A DNA stretch of 64,000 bases. It comes from Emiliania huxleyi CCMP1516 (taxonomy: Eukaryota > Haptophyta > Isochrysidales > Noelaerhabdaceae). Location of the stretch: assembly GCF_000372725.1 (NCBI RefSeq), contig NW_005198966.1, forward strand, positions 2,131,537-2,195,536, in the 5' to 3' direction. The position numbers were made by a program, and so were the translations under genes. Shown here in pieces: positions 51,293-60,442 of this stretch. Within the stretch, counting starts at the first letter, position 1. Every line of letters begins with the position of its first letter. The notes beneath the pieces were generated by a model. That model had not been told where the DNA came from. It saw only the letters and a program-made list of their open reading frames with translations, and made no database searches.

Positions 51293-52630
51293 TCACCCAC
51301 CAAACTGCCTCCGCCGCCGAGAGCGGCCGCGACTGCTGCGCTCCTGCTCCGAGAGGCGCGACTTGCGGCGCGCCCAAGCGTCGGCCGCCGCCACGCGCTG
51401 ACTCAGCCGAGCCACCGCCGCGACCTTGGCTCGTTGCCGCCGCGCCGTCCGACCGAGCGGCTCCGCCCCCGCCTCCGCCTCCTCCTCCTCTGCCGCATCT
51501 CCCGCCTTCGCCTCTGCCCCCCCCACCTCCGCCGCCTCGGTGCCGCCGCGCGGGAAACGTAGCCATCCTTTTGGCATCTCGCGCGCGATCGCCCTGCGCA
51601 GCTCTGGCACCCCCGCGGTCGTGCGGCTCGACACCTGTCCAGGGCCAAAGCGAGGAGAGGGAGCGACCGTCTCGGCACAGGAGAAGAAGCGTGGGCAGAG
51701 GTGTGGGCAGAGCGCGAGACGGTGAGGGTGAGGGCGAGGTCGGGATTGGCGCCATGTGCACGCCCGCGCGCAAGCCGCGCAGGCCGAGCTCCGCCAAGTC
51801 CGCCTGCGGCGAAGGGGGCACCCGCTGGTGAGGGGCTGGCGAGGCGGCGGAGAAGGCGAGAGGCTGGCTGCAGCGGCCTCGAGGACCGCGAAGCGGCGCG
51901 CGAGCTCGCTGGTGGGCACGAGGTCGCACTTGGTCATCACCACGAGGCAGGGCACGCCCGCCTGCGCGCACGCAGGGGTCGGCGTCGGCGTGGCCGCCGC
52001 CCGCCACACGCTTCCCTCGGCCACGCCACCGCCTCCGCGCCAAGGGCTACAGGTCCGCGGCACCTCGCGGTCGAGCATCAGCAGAAACTCGCGGTCGAGC
52101 GCCCGCAGGCTCTGCCGCGCGTCTACACAGAGCAGCACGCGCAGCAGGCCGCCCCGCGAGACGACAAACTCGCGCATCGCAGCCTGCCACTGCGCAGTCG
52201 CGCCGTCCGAGGCGAATGCAAACCCGTAGCCAGGCATGTCGACAATCCGCGCGCCGCGCCGCTCCGAGCCATAAAAGTTGAGCGACCGCGTCACGCCCGG
52301 CCTGTTCTGCACCGGCGCGAGCCCACGCGTCGTCGTCCCGCCCGAGCGCTTCCCGACCAGCGCGTTGAGCAGTGAGCTCTTGCCGACATTCGAGCGACCG
52401 GCGAGGGCGAGCTCAGCCTCTGCGGCGCGCGGGAGCTCGTCGAGGTTGGCCGCCGCCCGGATCAGGCCCATCCGCCCGAGCTCGCGCCGCCGGCCCTCGC
52501 GCAGCTGCTCGTCGGAGAGGCGCACGGCGCCGCCCCGCTCCCGGCCGAGGCCGAGCGCGCGGATGCGGCGCACAACGGCGTCCGACAGCGGCGTGCGGCG
52601 AAGCCGCTCTCGGACACTGCAGAGCGACAT
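51293..52630 (-). CDS. EngB/YihA-type GTPase, 4 exons
   Basis: Predicted 350-residue ribosome-assembly GTPase of the EngB (YihA/YsxC) family, which in eukaryotes works in plastids or mitochondria. Exons 52630-52064, 51961-51869, 51803-51753 and 51634-51293 keep frame. The G motifs are in order: G1 GRSNVGKSSLLNAL, G2 region RPGVTRSLNFYG, G3 DMPGYGFA, G4 TKCDL and G5 SSRTTAGVPELR. The N-terminus (SLCSVRERLRRTPLSDAVVR) is basic and could be a mitochondrial or plastid leader. The C-terminal 80 residues are an added basic, Glu/Ala/Arg-rich tail (EEEEAEAGAEPLGRTARRQR), likely for rRNA binding. The first intron uses GT; the second and third use GC (51868 and 51752). Confidence 0.92.
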   Translation of the reverse strand: MSLCSVRERLRRTPLSDAVVRRIRALGLGRERGGAVRLSDEQLREGRRRELGRMGLIRAAANLDELPRAAEAELALAGRSNVGKSSLLNALVGKRSGGTTTRGLAPVQNRPGVTRSLNFYGSERRGARIVDMPGYGFAFASDGATAQWQAAMREFVVSRGGLLRVLLCVDARQSLRALDREFLLMLDREVPRTCSPWRGGGGVAEGSVWRAAATPTPTPACAQAGVPCLVVMTKCDLVPTSELARRFAVLEAAAASLSPSPPPRQPLTSGCPLRRRRTWRSSACAACARACTWRQSRPRPHPHRLALCPHLCPRFFSCAETVAPSPRFGPGQVSSRTTAGVPELRRAIAREMPKGWLRFPRGGTEAAEVGGAEAKAGDAAEEEEAEAGAEPLGRTARRQRAKVAAVARLSQRVAAADAWARRKSRLSEQERSSRGRSRRRRQFGG

Positions 52631-52742
52631 CTTTGTGGGTCCCACAAGACTACTCTAGTAGGGGCCGGGCGCTTGAGCGTCGGCGGTACACCTGTGCAGA
52701 TGTTGCACGGGTGAAATGGCTCCTCGTACTGTCCACTATGAA

Positions 52743-53188
52743 AGTGTGAACAGGTGGGAGCAGCAGCTTCTGACCACGGCGCCGCAGGCGCCTGTTGATA
52801 GGTCGCAATGCATACGCCTCACTGGGCCTTAGATCGCCCGACCGCGTCCCGGTGCTCTGCCGTCGGATTTGTGACTCCGCCGCACCGCGCCGCGGCCGGG
52901 GGCTCTCCGGAGGCCGAGGATGGCCGTGACGGACCGGGACGAGCTCTGGGAGGTTCAGTGTCAGTGTATTGTCCACAATATCTCTCAGTCTAGCTAAGCC
53001 AGGGGAGGCGATGCCGGGGCCGTACAGCAGCTTGGTGGTGCTTCGCCGGCGTGCGTCCCGGAGCGGTCCCGGACGGGCGGTCCGTGGGAGGAAAACGAGG
53101 GACAGCGCCGACGGCGCTCTGATTCGACTTTTGACTTCAAACAAAGCCTACCGCACGCGCCGCGACGCGCGCGGCGCGTGCGGTAGGC
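52743..53188. repeat. dispersed repeat R7, copy 2, ending in a perfect hairpin
   Basis: 52743-53135 repeats the blocks of 25922-26290 in the same order. It ends with a perfect 19-bp stem and 5-nt loop: GCCTACCGCACGCGCCGCG (53146-53164), loop ACGCG, complement 53170-53188. In copy 1 the matching position begins the 1.05-kb foldback element. Confidence 0.88.
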
Positions 53189-53882
53189 ACTCGGGATTTT
53201 GTCAGATCGGCGTGTTCACGCCGGCATCGTGTCCCTCACAACCTGGGCAGACTTTAGGCTTGGACAGTACAGGGTAGAGGAGGCAGGTGGTGGGTTTGAG
53301 TGTCGTGCTTGCAGCCGCGAGTGCAGCACCATTTGTGACTCCCATGGATGCAGTGGGGTGGGGTACGGTGCTGGGGGGTGGTCCGGTGCGCCACAACAGC
53401 CTCCCTGGCTGACCCCCATCCAGTTCGGCACCTCCATCCTGACCGTGGAACCCCAACTTCAACCGGTCATATCTCGGGCGGACTGGCACCTCAGGAGCTC
53501 ATCCTGGGCGGTTTGGGGGAGTCTTGGGGGTGTACTTGAAGGTGGTAAAAAGAGTTTTGCACCGCAGCTTAACCGGGGGGCGTGCTGAGTAGCGTGAAAG
53601 GAATAGCGGCACCACCTTGTCTTTATCTCGCTCCGTCTCCGGTCGCGCTTGCTCATGCAGCTTCTCTCCCTCTCGCACGACGAGGTCTTGGAGATCGTCC
53701 CCGCGAGGTCATCGCGCCGGATCTCGCAACGCGCAGCCTGCCGTCTGCCCTCTCTTCTCGCCTTATTTCACTGCAAAAAAAGAAATCTTCGGCGAATATC
53801 ACGACGTCAACCCTCCCCAAGTGGGTGATCTGGTGCTTGTAGGGCTTGATAGTGGCCTGCCATGTCACAGGAAGGACTGTGG
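53189..53882. other. no recognised gene
   Basis: The plus strand holds a 129-codon frame (53199-53588) with a Cys-containing stretch (FECRACSRECSTICDSHG), but no start, splice or homology support. The remainder to 53882 is unremarkable. Confidence 0.4.
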
Positions 53883-53985
53883 TCTGAGGGAGGGTGCAGA
53901 GGATGTAGAATGTAGAGCGCTGTAGAGCTGTAGAGCTGTAGAGCTGTAGAGCGCTGTAGAGCTCTACAGCGCTCCAGAGCGCTCT
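53883..53985. repeat. TGTAGAGCGC repeat R5, copy 2
   Basis: TCTGAGGGAGGGTGCAGAGG then TGTAGAGCGCTGTAGAGCTG, matching 6693 onward. Its edge (about 53984) coincides with the loss of homology in the second cysteine module of the protease, and the TAG stop at 53964-53966 lies inside it. Confidence 0.88.
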
Positions 53986-55502
53986 GCGCAGCCGCATCGA
54001 CCCATGACCCTTGTAGATCCGCTCCTGCAACCATTCTCTAGGGTGGCACACTCACACTCGGGTCCGAGCGGCGGCGGCGGCGGCGGTGCCGGAGACGGTG
54101 GCAGGGTAGGCGGCGGTGGGGGATGCGGTGGGAGCGGTGGTGGACGCGGAGGGTGCGGTGGCGGCGGCGGGCGGGTCACGCATCGTCGCCAATATGCGCC
54201 ATGGGCCCACTCTGACGGGTCTGCAATACTACATTCGCTGCCTCCCAGCACATAGCAGAATGGATTTGGGTACTGGTCGACGTGTTCCGCGCATGAGCAT
54301 CGCGGGCTGACGTCGGTGCCGCCGCTGGTGCAGCCGTTCTCCTCAACTGAACATGCGCACTCGGGACCCAGCGGCGGAAAATTCGGCGGCGGCGGCGGCG
54401 GCGGGCTGGGCGGGTCGGGCGGTGGGCGAGGAGGTCGTGGGGGGGGTGGAGCCTTCGGTGGCGGCTTTGGTGGCTCCGGTGGTGGTGCTGGAGGCTGTGG
54501 CGGCTGTGGCGGCTGCGGTGGCACGGCCCCGTATGCAGTTTCGATGCCAGTCACCTGTTTAATCCACTCCTTGTGTCCTGCGACGCGAGCGTAGAGGGCC
54601 GGCGCAGTTTTGTCGCCGCAGAAGGTGAGAATCGAGGACACTACACCCACCTGAATGCGCTGCCCCGCCTTGTCGATAACAAAGAGCGGCGAGCCAGAGT
54701 CGCCGGAGCAGATTCCGTCCAGGTCGGTGTAGCGCTCCCATCCACGGAGGTCTGGGTCGTACACGCCAGCGCAAAGCTCGCCGTGGTCAACATGCAGGCC
54801 GTCGTGTCCGTCGAAGCCCATGTTTAGAAAGCGCGAACACTCGAGCTCGTTAAACAGCGTCGTCTCCAGCTGCTTGAGATACCGCGCCTGCCCTGCATCC
54901 TGGCCTGTGGCGCCCCACCCTATTACAGTAGCAGTGCGGATCGGGGGTATCGCATCTGGCGGCCAAAAAGTCCCGTCGTCGAGTCCAAGATGATCAAAGG
55001 AGCAAGTGGTCGCACGCTCGAGCCGGATCAAAGCAATGTCAGCAGACACAGAGGTATGAACCTCGTACTCAGGGCGCACGACAATCTCCACCGCCCTGAT
55101 GTTCTCGGCGCAGTCATCCTCAAAGGTATGCAAGGCGACCACATCGTGTCGGTGAATGCCGACATGCAGGGCCGCCGGCTGCATGTTGAGGACGCAGTGC
55201 GCAGCCGTCAGCACCCATAGGCGAGAAATCGTCGATGCACCACAGAAGCCGACGTTGCCATTCAGATTGTTGCGGTACAGCCTCGCCATGTAAGGGTGAG
55301 TGAAGCGCTGCGCTTCATAGCCCCCGACAATGTACTCAGGTCGCACAGCGCCGGGTCCAAGGTGACCCGTCGGGGGCGTTGACGCCATAGCGGAGGTGTT
55401 GGCCATGGTGCGTCGCGCCCATGAGTCTGCACCGACCGTCCGCGTCCCCGCCGAATCGCTTCCAAAAGGAAGTGACCGTCGCTGCATTTTGGCCGCGATC
55501 AT
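53964..55502 (-). CDS. trypsin-like serine protease with Pro-rich linkers and Cys modules, 3' end cut by a repeat
   Basis: A 512-residue single-exon S1-family endopeptidase. The mature domain begins at YIVGGYEAQ (about residue 57). The catalytic His is in WVLTAAHC, Asp in SADIALIRLE and Ser in DGICSGDSGSP; disulfide cysteines are in place. The residue at the base of the specificity pocket is not a clear trypsin Asp, so cleavage preference is uncertain. After the protease come a proline-rich linker and a Cys module (LGPECACSVEENGCTSGGTD ... SEWAHGAYWRRC). A second linker follows, then a second Cys module that stops after RCGCA. The last residues (ERSGAL) and the stop come from repeat R5, so the native end is lost. 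No strong signal peptide is seen; an upstream exon is possible. Likely secreted or wall-associated. Confidence 0.88.
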   Translation of the reverse strand: MIAAKMQRRSLPFGSDSAGTRTVGADSWARRTMANTSAMASTPPTGHLGPGAVRPEYIVGGYEAQRFTHPYMARLYRNNLNGNVGFCGASTISRLWVLTAAHCVLNMQPAALHVGIHRHDVVALHTFEDDCAENIRAVEIVVRPEYEVHTSVSADIALIRLERATTCSFDHLGLDDGTFWPPDAIPPIRTATVIGWGATGQDAGQARYLKQLETTLFNELECSRFLNMGFDGHDGLHVDHGELCAGVYDPDLRGWERYTDLDGICSGDSGSPLFVIDKAGQRIQVGVVSSILTFCGDKTAPALYARVAGHKEWIKQVTGIETAYGAVPPQPPQPPQPPAPPPEPPKPPPKAPPPPRPPRPPPDPPSPPPPPPPNFPPLGPECACSVEENGCTSGGTDVSPRCSCAEHVDQYPNPFCYVLGGSECSIADPSEWAHGAYWRRCVTRPPPPPHPPRPPPLPPHPPPPPTLPPSPAPPPPPPLGPECECATLENGCRSGSTRVMGRCGCAERSGAL

Positions 55503-56282
55503 TTGGTGGAATCTAATTCCACGTAACTAACTGCAGGATAACTCGAGCGAGGGCGGCAATGAGTGCAAACCGCTCGTTTAAGAACATGGTTCATAGCGTG
55601 CAGTTCTGCATGTGTCTGTGAGTGAGACTTGGTCGGCAGATGATTGATGGCACTTGCGCGACTTGGGGCGCATGTGGGCCACACAGAGACAGCGATCGAC
55701 GAGACCGACAGACGAGAGTTTCCGGCAACCCAGAGGGAAACCAGAGGGTCCCCAGCACTTTGAGTTTCCGGAAGTTTCCAGGGAAACCAGAGGGTGTTTG
55801 GTTGGTGCTCCCTCCATTCCTGCTCCATTCTGGCAACTCTCGAGTTTCCCTGAGTCTGGGAGCTGGTTTGGGGCAAAATCTGTGAGGCGAAACCGAGGAA
55901 AACTACGCGGATATTTTCCAGGTATACCCCCGGGAACTTTTCCAGGTATACCCGCAAAATACCCCGGTATTTTGCCGATTTGGCTGATTTGGGGCCCAAA
56001 CCAGCCTCAGACACAGACTCGGCTCAGAGCCCGGGAAATTGATGATTTCTCGGGTCCGTTGGCCTTTTTTTGTAGGGAAGAATTTTGATACCCGTCAAGA
56101 CGCCTGCTGGGGCCTGGGGGCAGCTTTCGAATTGGGCCAGGTACCAATTTTGTCGAATTTATTTCAAAATCTGCAGGCGCGGAACGCCTGCGAAAATTTT
56201 GAAGAAATTTGCGGTCGGGCCTGATTTTCATCAAGATCTTTCAAATTTGCGGTGTGGAGTTGGGCTGGAGTTGGGGGGTGGG
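55503..56282. repeat. upstream region with GTTTCC units and repeat R6, copy 2
   Basis: 55690-55860 has repeated CCAGAGGG(AAACCAGAGGG) and GAGTTTCC units. 55920-56020 matches R6 at 44228-44310 (TTTTCCAGGTATACCCGCAA, CCAGCCTCAGAC). No gene seen. Confidence 0.7.
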
Positions 56283-56536
56283 GTTATAGGTTAGGGTTAT
56301 TAGGGTTAGAGGGTTAGGGTTAGGGTTAGGGTTAGGGTTAGGGTTAGGGTTAGGGTTAGGGTCAGGGTTAGTCTTGTTGTGTCTGTATATGCCAGCGTTG
56401 CAGGGTTCTGCGCTGGGATCTGGCCCCACAGCGCCGACGACTAACTAAGACTCAGCCCCGCACGCTGAGACCTAGGGTTAGGGTTAGGGTTAGGGTAAGG
56501 GTTAGGGTTAGGGTTAGGGTTAGGGTTAGGGTTAGT
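56283..56536. repeat. interstitial telomeric TTAGGG arrays
   Basis: Two blocks of TTAGGG units: 56283-56371 (about a dozen units, a few variants such as TCAGGG) and 56474-56536 (about ten units). Each block is followed by a shared phrase, TTAGTCTTGTTGTGT and TTAGTCTTCTTGTGT, then ATGCCAGCGTT. The array plus its flank therefore appears twice, about 180 bp apart. Confidence 0.97.
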
Positions 56537-56560
56537 CTTCTTGTGTTTTATGCCAGCGTT

Positions 56561-57358
56561 TTACACGCGGCCGGCGCCCTCTCGCGGCAAAAGGGTCGAG
56601 CGAGCGGGCAGAGTCGCGATGTCTGCGCACCCGCGTGCCGATGGGCGGCACACGCAGCGGAGAGAGGCCCTGTCGCGCCGCCAGTAGCGTTCCCCGCACT
56701 CCCCACGCCACCAAATGCCGCCTCAGGGCGCCAGCCACCTCTCTTACACGCGGCCGGCGCCCTCACTCTCGCGGCAAAAGGGTCGAGCGAGCGGGCAGAG
56801 TCGCGATGTCTGCGCACCAGCGTGCCGATGGGCGGCACACGCAGCGGAGAGAGGCCCTGTCGCGCCGCCAGTAGCGTTCCGCACTCCCCACGCCACCAAA
56901 TGCCGCCTCAGGGCGCCAGCCACCTCTTACACGCGTCCGGCGCCCTCTCGCGGCAAAAGAGTCGAGCGAGCGGGCAGAGTCGCGAGATGTCTGCGCACCC
57001 GCGTGCCGATGGGCGGCGCACGCAATCGAGAGAGGCCCTGTCGCGCCGCCAGTAGCGTTCCGCACTCCCCACGCCACCAAATGCCGCCTCAGGGCGCCAG
57101 CCACCTCTTACACGCGGCCGGCGCCCTCTCGCGGCAAAAGGGTCGAGCGAGCGGCAGAGTCGCGATGTCTGCGCACCCGCGTGCCGATGGGCGGCACACG
57201 CAATCGAGAGAGGCCCTGTCACGCCGCCAGTAGCGTTCCGCACTCCCCAGCCACGCCACCAATTGCCGCCTCAGGGCGCCAGCCACCTCTTACACGCGGC
57301 CGGCGCCCTCTCGCGGCAAAAGGGTCGAGCGAGCGGGCAGAGTCGCGATGTCCCTGCG
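56561..57358. repeat. 182-bp satellite, 4 full units plus a part
   Basis: Units begin TTACACGCGGCCGGCGCC at 56561, 56744, 56927, 57108 and 57290, so the period is 181-183 bp. The units are over 95% alike and include GTCGAGCGAGCGGGCAGAGT and ATGCCGCCTCAGGGCGCCAG. The fifth copy stops after about 68 bp. The array directly follows telomeric repeats. Frames through it are repeats, not genes. Confidence 0.97.
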
Positions 57359-57561
57359 CACCTGGGTGTTCGCCGCCTATATGCTCTATCCTGTGCCAAG
57401 ACGGACACGTTTTGACAATCAAAATCTACCTCAAAATTTGCGGCCGCTCCTCGAAATTTGCTGATCAAAATTTGCGGTGGCCCGGATCGAAACCTGTACT
57501 TTGGCCAACTGGCAACGCGTGGATCCGGCCCGCCTCGGCGGGTTACGGTTTAGCGCGACGA

Positions 57562-57795
57562 CCGGGGGAGCTCTGATCGCCGTACTCACCGGGACGCTGG
57601 TGAGGTGACGGCTGACGGTGGGAGGGCACCCCCCCAGACAGCCCCTCCCGACGGGGACGCCATCACCCTCGCCCAGGGATCTACAACGCTGTCTCACAAG
57701 GTCCGACAGGTTCGGCACCGGGCACCGCCTCGGTATACAAAATGCGCCTGCGGGCGGACCCTCACAGATCACAGATCACAGAAGAGATCTTTCTC
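57562..57795 (+). repeat. dispersed repeat R9, copy 2, with attached segment
   Basis: 57562-57724 matches 17446-17600, and 57726-57780 matches 23507-23570. The joined arrangement here is probably the fuller form of the element. It ends beside the 3' end of the WW-domain gene. Confidence 0.8.
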
Positions 57796-57841
57796 TCTAC
57801 TCTCCGCCCTCAGACTCGAGATAGGAATTCCTGTATATGTT

Positions 57842-60442
57842 TCACGCGGCCACAATGTCAAAGCCTCTGCGGCCTGAGAGCCGGAGCACATGGTCGTGCG
57901 ACGCGAACGATCGGCTTGTGAGCTGTGATCGAGTCCAGTTCCAAGGTGGGGTCGGGCTCTTGTACGCGACACGCACGGTGAGTCGTGCGGCTAGCGCACC
58001 AGCGGCCGAGGCCGGCAAGCATAGTGCTAGTTGAGCCATGGAGTCTTGCTGCTCTGCACATGCGGACAGAAGCTCGGCCACTGGCTTCTCGCACCATCCG
58101 AGCGGTTCGACTCCATGAGGACTACTTCCCAGCAGCTGAACCCGCAATATGTCTCTCTGATCAAAAAGCTTGATGGCAAGGCTCTCGTGCAGGACGAGCG
58201 GCGCCGAGTGTATGTTCCGTGGGGCAGCAAAGCATCTGCTCACAGGCCCTGGGACTCCAACGAATTGCCGCGAAAGAGCGCTGATGGCAACCTGTAAGCG
58301 CTGGGGGCGAGCCAGTGGCAGAAGCAACTTGCAGGTCTCGAGCCAGACCTCCACGTTCGGAAAGGATGGCGATAGTGACCGGGGCGGTTGTGTAAGCGCT
58401 ACCATTGCTGCTGCTGCTGCCTCCTCTTTTGCCGCAGCTTCTGTCGCGGATACTGGTTTGGCGAGCACCGTCTCCTTGGAGGCTGTCGCTGTCGCCACCA
58501 CAGCCTCCTCATCTTTTGCCGCTGGTGCGGCTGCATCTTCTGCTCCTGCTGCCGCTGCCTCATTGATCGCTCTCGCCGTTGCTTCCTCTCTCTGTCTTGT
58601 ACCGTCGCTAGCGTTCACTACTGCTTCCGCCGCCCGTGCCTCAGTTGCGGTCACCGCATCCGCCGAAGATCCCCCCCCTGCTATCCTCTGAGCCCTCGCC
58701 TCCTCCGCCGCCTCCTCCGCCCCGGTCTTCTCCACCGCCGCCCTCGCCGCCGCCCGTGCCGCCTCCGCCGCCCTCGCCGCCGCCCTCGCCGCCCCCGCTG
58801 CCTCCGCCTCCGCCGCTGCCTCCGCCTCCGCCGCTGCCTCCGCCTCCGCCGCTGCCGTCCCCCTCGCTGCCTCCGCCGCCTTCGCCTCCGCCGCCTTCGC
58901 CTCCGCCGCTGCCTCCGCCTCCGCCGCTGCCTCCGCCTCCGCCGCTGCCTCCGCCTCCGCCGCTGCCGTCGCCCTCGCTGCCTCCGCCGCCTTCGCCTCC
59001 GCCGCCTTCGCCTCCGCCGCTGCCTCCGCCTCCGCCGCTGCCGTCGCCCTCGCTGCCTCCGCCGCCTTCGCCTCCGCCGCCTTCGCCTCCGCCGCTGCCT
59101 CCGCCTCCGCCGCTGCCGTCGCCCTCGCTGCCTCCGCCGCCTTCGCCTCCGCCGCCTTCGCCTCCGCCGCTGCCTCCGCCTCCGCCGCTGCCGCCGCCCT
59201 CGCCGCCTCCGCCCCCGCCTCCGCCGCCTCCTCCTCCTCTGCTGCCGCTTTCGCCGCTTCCGCCGCCGCAGCTTCATCCGCTGCCAGCCTCGCTGCCTCT
59301 GACGCTTCATCCACTGCCAGCCTCGACGCCGCCCTCGCCGCCTCCACGTCAAGGCGCTCGATTTCTGTCTTGGCAGCAACCGCCACCTTGGCTCGCCCCT
59401 GCCGGCCTCGCACGACTGCCTGCAGCTGGCTCGCCGACCGCTCCTCTGAAGCGACGCGCGCTGCCTCCGCCTCCGCTGCTGCCGCTTCCTCCACCGCCGC
59501 CACCGCAACCTCCGCCGCAGCCACCGCCGAAGCTGCTGCCTCCTCCTCATCATCCGCCCTCAGCGACTCTGCGCGAGCGCGTCGGCCCCGCACCTCAGCC
59601 TGAACCCCCACGGCAGACGCTTCTGCTGCTACCCGCTGAGCCCTCGCCTCCACAGACGCCGTCTCCTCCACCGTCTTCTCCACCGTCTCAGTACCCATTG
59701 TCTTCTCCTCTGCTCTTGCCTCATCGTATTTGCTTCCTCCCCCGTCGTCCACTCTCCATGGCTCTGCACTGTCGTTGGCAGTGTTGGACAACGCAGCCTC
59801 CCCGGGCTCCGCTTTGAGTGGATGAAGCGGAGCAAGGCCGGCCCCAGCTGGAAGTAACCAGGAGACTGCTCCGGTCGCAGGCTGCCAATAGTAGATGCGA
59901 CCATCCTCAGCGGTCACAGCCTCCCATTCGGAATCGGGCAGCGGCAGCTCGTTGATCGCCTCAGGCTCAGCGTCTGGAGGGGCTGGCTCGGCCTCGGGTA
60001 CCAACGCGTCGATGGTGGATGGCCTCGCAAAGATGGCCGCTGCGCTGCTCTTCCTGCTACGCATCTCTGCCAGCTCCGCATCGCGGGCTGCTCGGGCCTT
60101 CGCGGCCCAGTCCGCGTCCTGCTGCTGCCGATCTCTATCCTGACCTGCCTTGTCGCTGCACGCTTCGCACAGGCAGACGGCCTTGCGTTTTCCTGTCCAG
60201 CGGCATCGAGTCGCATCGTACCAGCCCCCGATGGGCAGGCTCGCAGACAGACGGGAGACCTCGGCCGTTGATGATCTCTGGACGGGCGGCGAGAGAGGCT
60301 GCCGCGGAAATGTGTCGCCTACGACTGCCGTCATCATCCTTGAACCCCACGCTCGGGCAGTGCCTGCGGGCGTGTCGCCGCCTGTCCCAGCGCTGCTGAC
60401 GGATGCCATACGAGCAGAGTCCCGAGGACCTGCACGCAACAC
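57842..60442 (-). CDS. WW-domain, IQ-motif, alanine-rich repeat protein
   Basis: An 866-residue single-exon protein (initiation may be at MASVSSAG). A WW domain is at about residue 172: SEWEAVTAEDGRIYYWQPAT then GAVSWL. An IQ-type calmodulin-binding stretch is ASQLQAVVRGRQGRAKV (about 340). A long Ala/Glu/Lys coil follows, with four to five copies of a 25-residue unit containing EAEAAAEAKAAEAKAAEAAR (58850-59210), likely a single stiff helix. The C-terminal 180 residues look globular (LQVAISALSRQFVGVPGPVS ... LHESLAIKLFDQRDILRVQL), perhaps C2-like. An upstream cysteine pair sits in CLCEACSDK. Such a build suits a cytoskeletal or flagellar scaffold, but the function is inference. The opposite-strand frames (poly-Pro, poly-Arg) are shadows of this repeat. 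Confidence 0.82.
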   Translation of the reverse strand: MLRAGPRDSARMASVSSAGTGGDTPAGTARAWGSRMMTAVVGDTFPRQPLSPPVQRSSTAEVSRLSASLPIGGWYDATRCRWTGKRKAVCLCEACSDKAGQDRDRQQQDADWAAKARAARDAELAEMRSRKSSAAAIFARPSTIDALVPEAEPAPPDAEPEAINELPLPDSEWEAVTAEDGRIYYWQPATGAVSWLLPAGAGLAPLHPLKAEPGEAALSNTANDSAEPWRVDDGGGSKYDEARAEEKTMGTETVEKTVEETASVEARAQRVAAEASAVGVQAEVRGRRARAESLRADDEEEAAASAVAAAEVAVAAVEEAAAAEAEAARVASEERSASQLQAVVRGRQGRAKVAVAAKTEIERLDVEAARAASRLAVDEASEAARLAADEAAAAEAAKAAAEEEEAAEAGAEAARAAAAAEAEAAAEAKAAEAKAAEAARATAAAEAEAAAEAKAAEAKAAEAARATAAAEAEAAAEAKAAEAKAAEAARATAAAEAEAAAEAEAAAEAEAAAEAKAAEAKAAEAARGTAAAEAEAAAEAEAAAEAEAAGAARAAARAAEAARAAARAAVEKTGAEEAAEEARAQRIAGGGSSADAVTATEARAAEAVVNASDGTRQREEATARAINEAAAAGAEDAAAPAAKDEEAVVATATASKETVLAKPVSATEAAAKEEAAAAAMVALTQPPRSLSPSFPNVEVWLETCKLLLPLARPQRLQVAISALSRQFVGVPGPVSRCFAAPRNIHSAPLVLHESLAIKLFDQRDILRVQLLGSSPHGVEPLGWCEKPVAELLSACAEQQDSMAQLALCLPASAAGALAARLTVRVAYKSPTPPWNWTRSQLTSRSFASHDHVLRLSGRRGFDIVAA

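Noticed and set aside
56561..57358. CRISPR-like regular repeats
   Set aside because: The units are 182 bp, head to tail with no unique spacers, in a eukaryotic genome. This is a satellite.
58636..59817. Plus-strand proline-rich 393-codon frame
   Set aside because: It is the antisense shadow of the GCC/GAG repeat in the WW-domain gene, which has clear domains on the minus strand.
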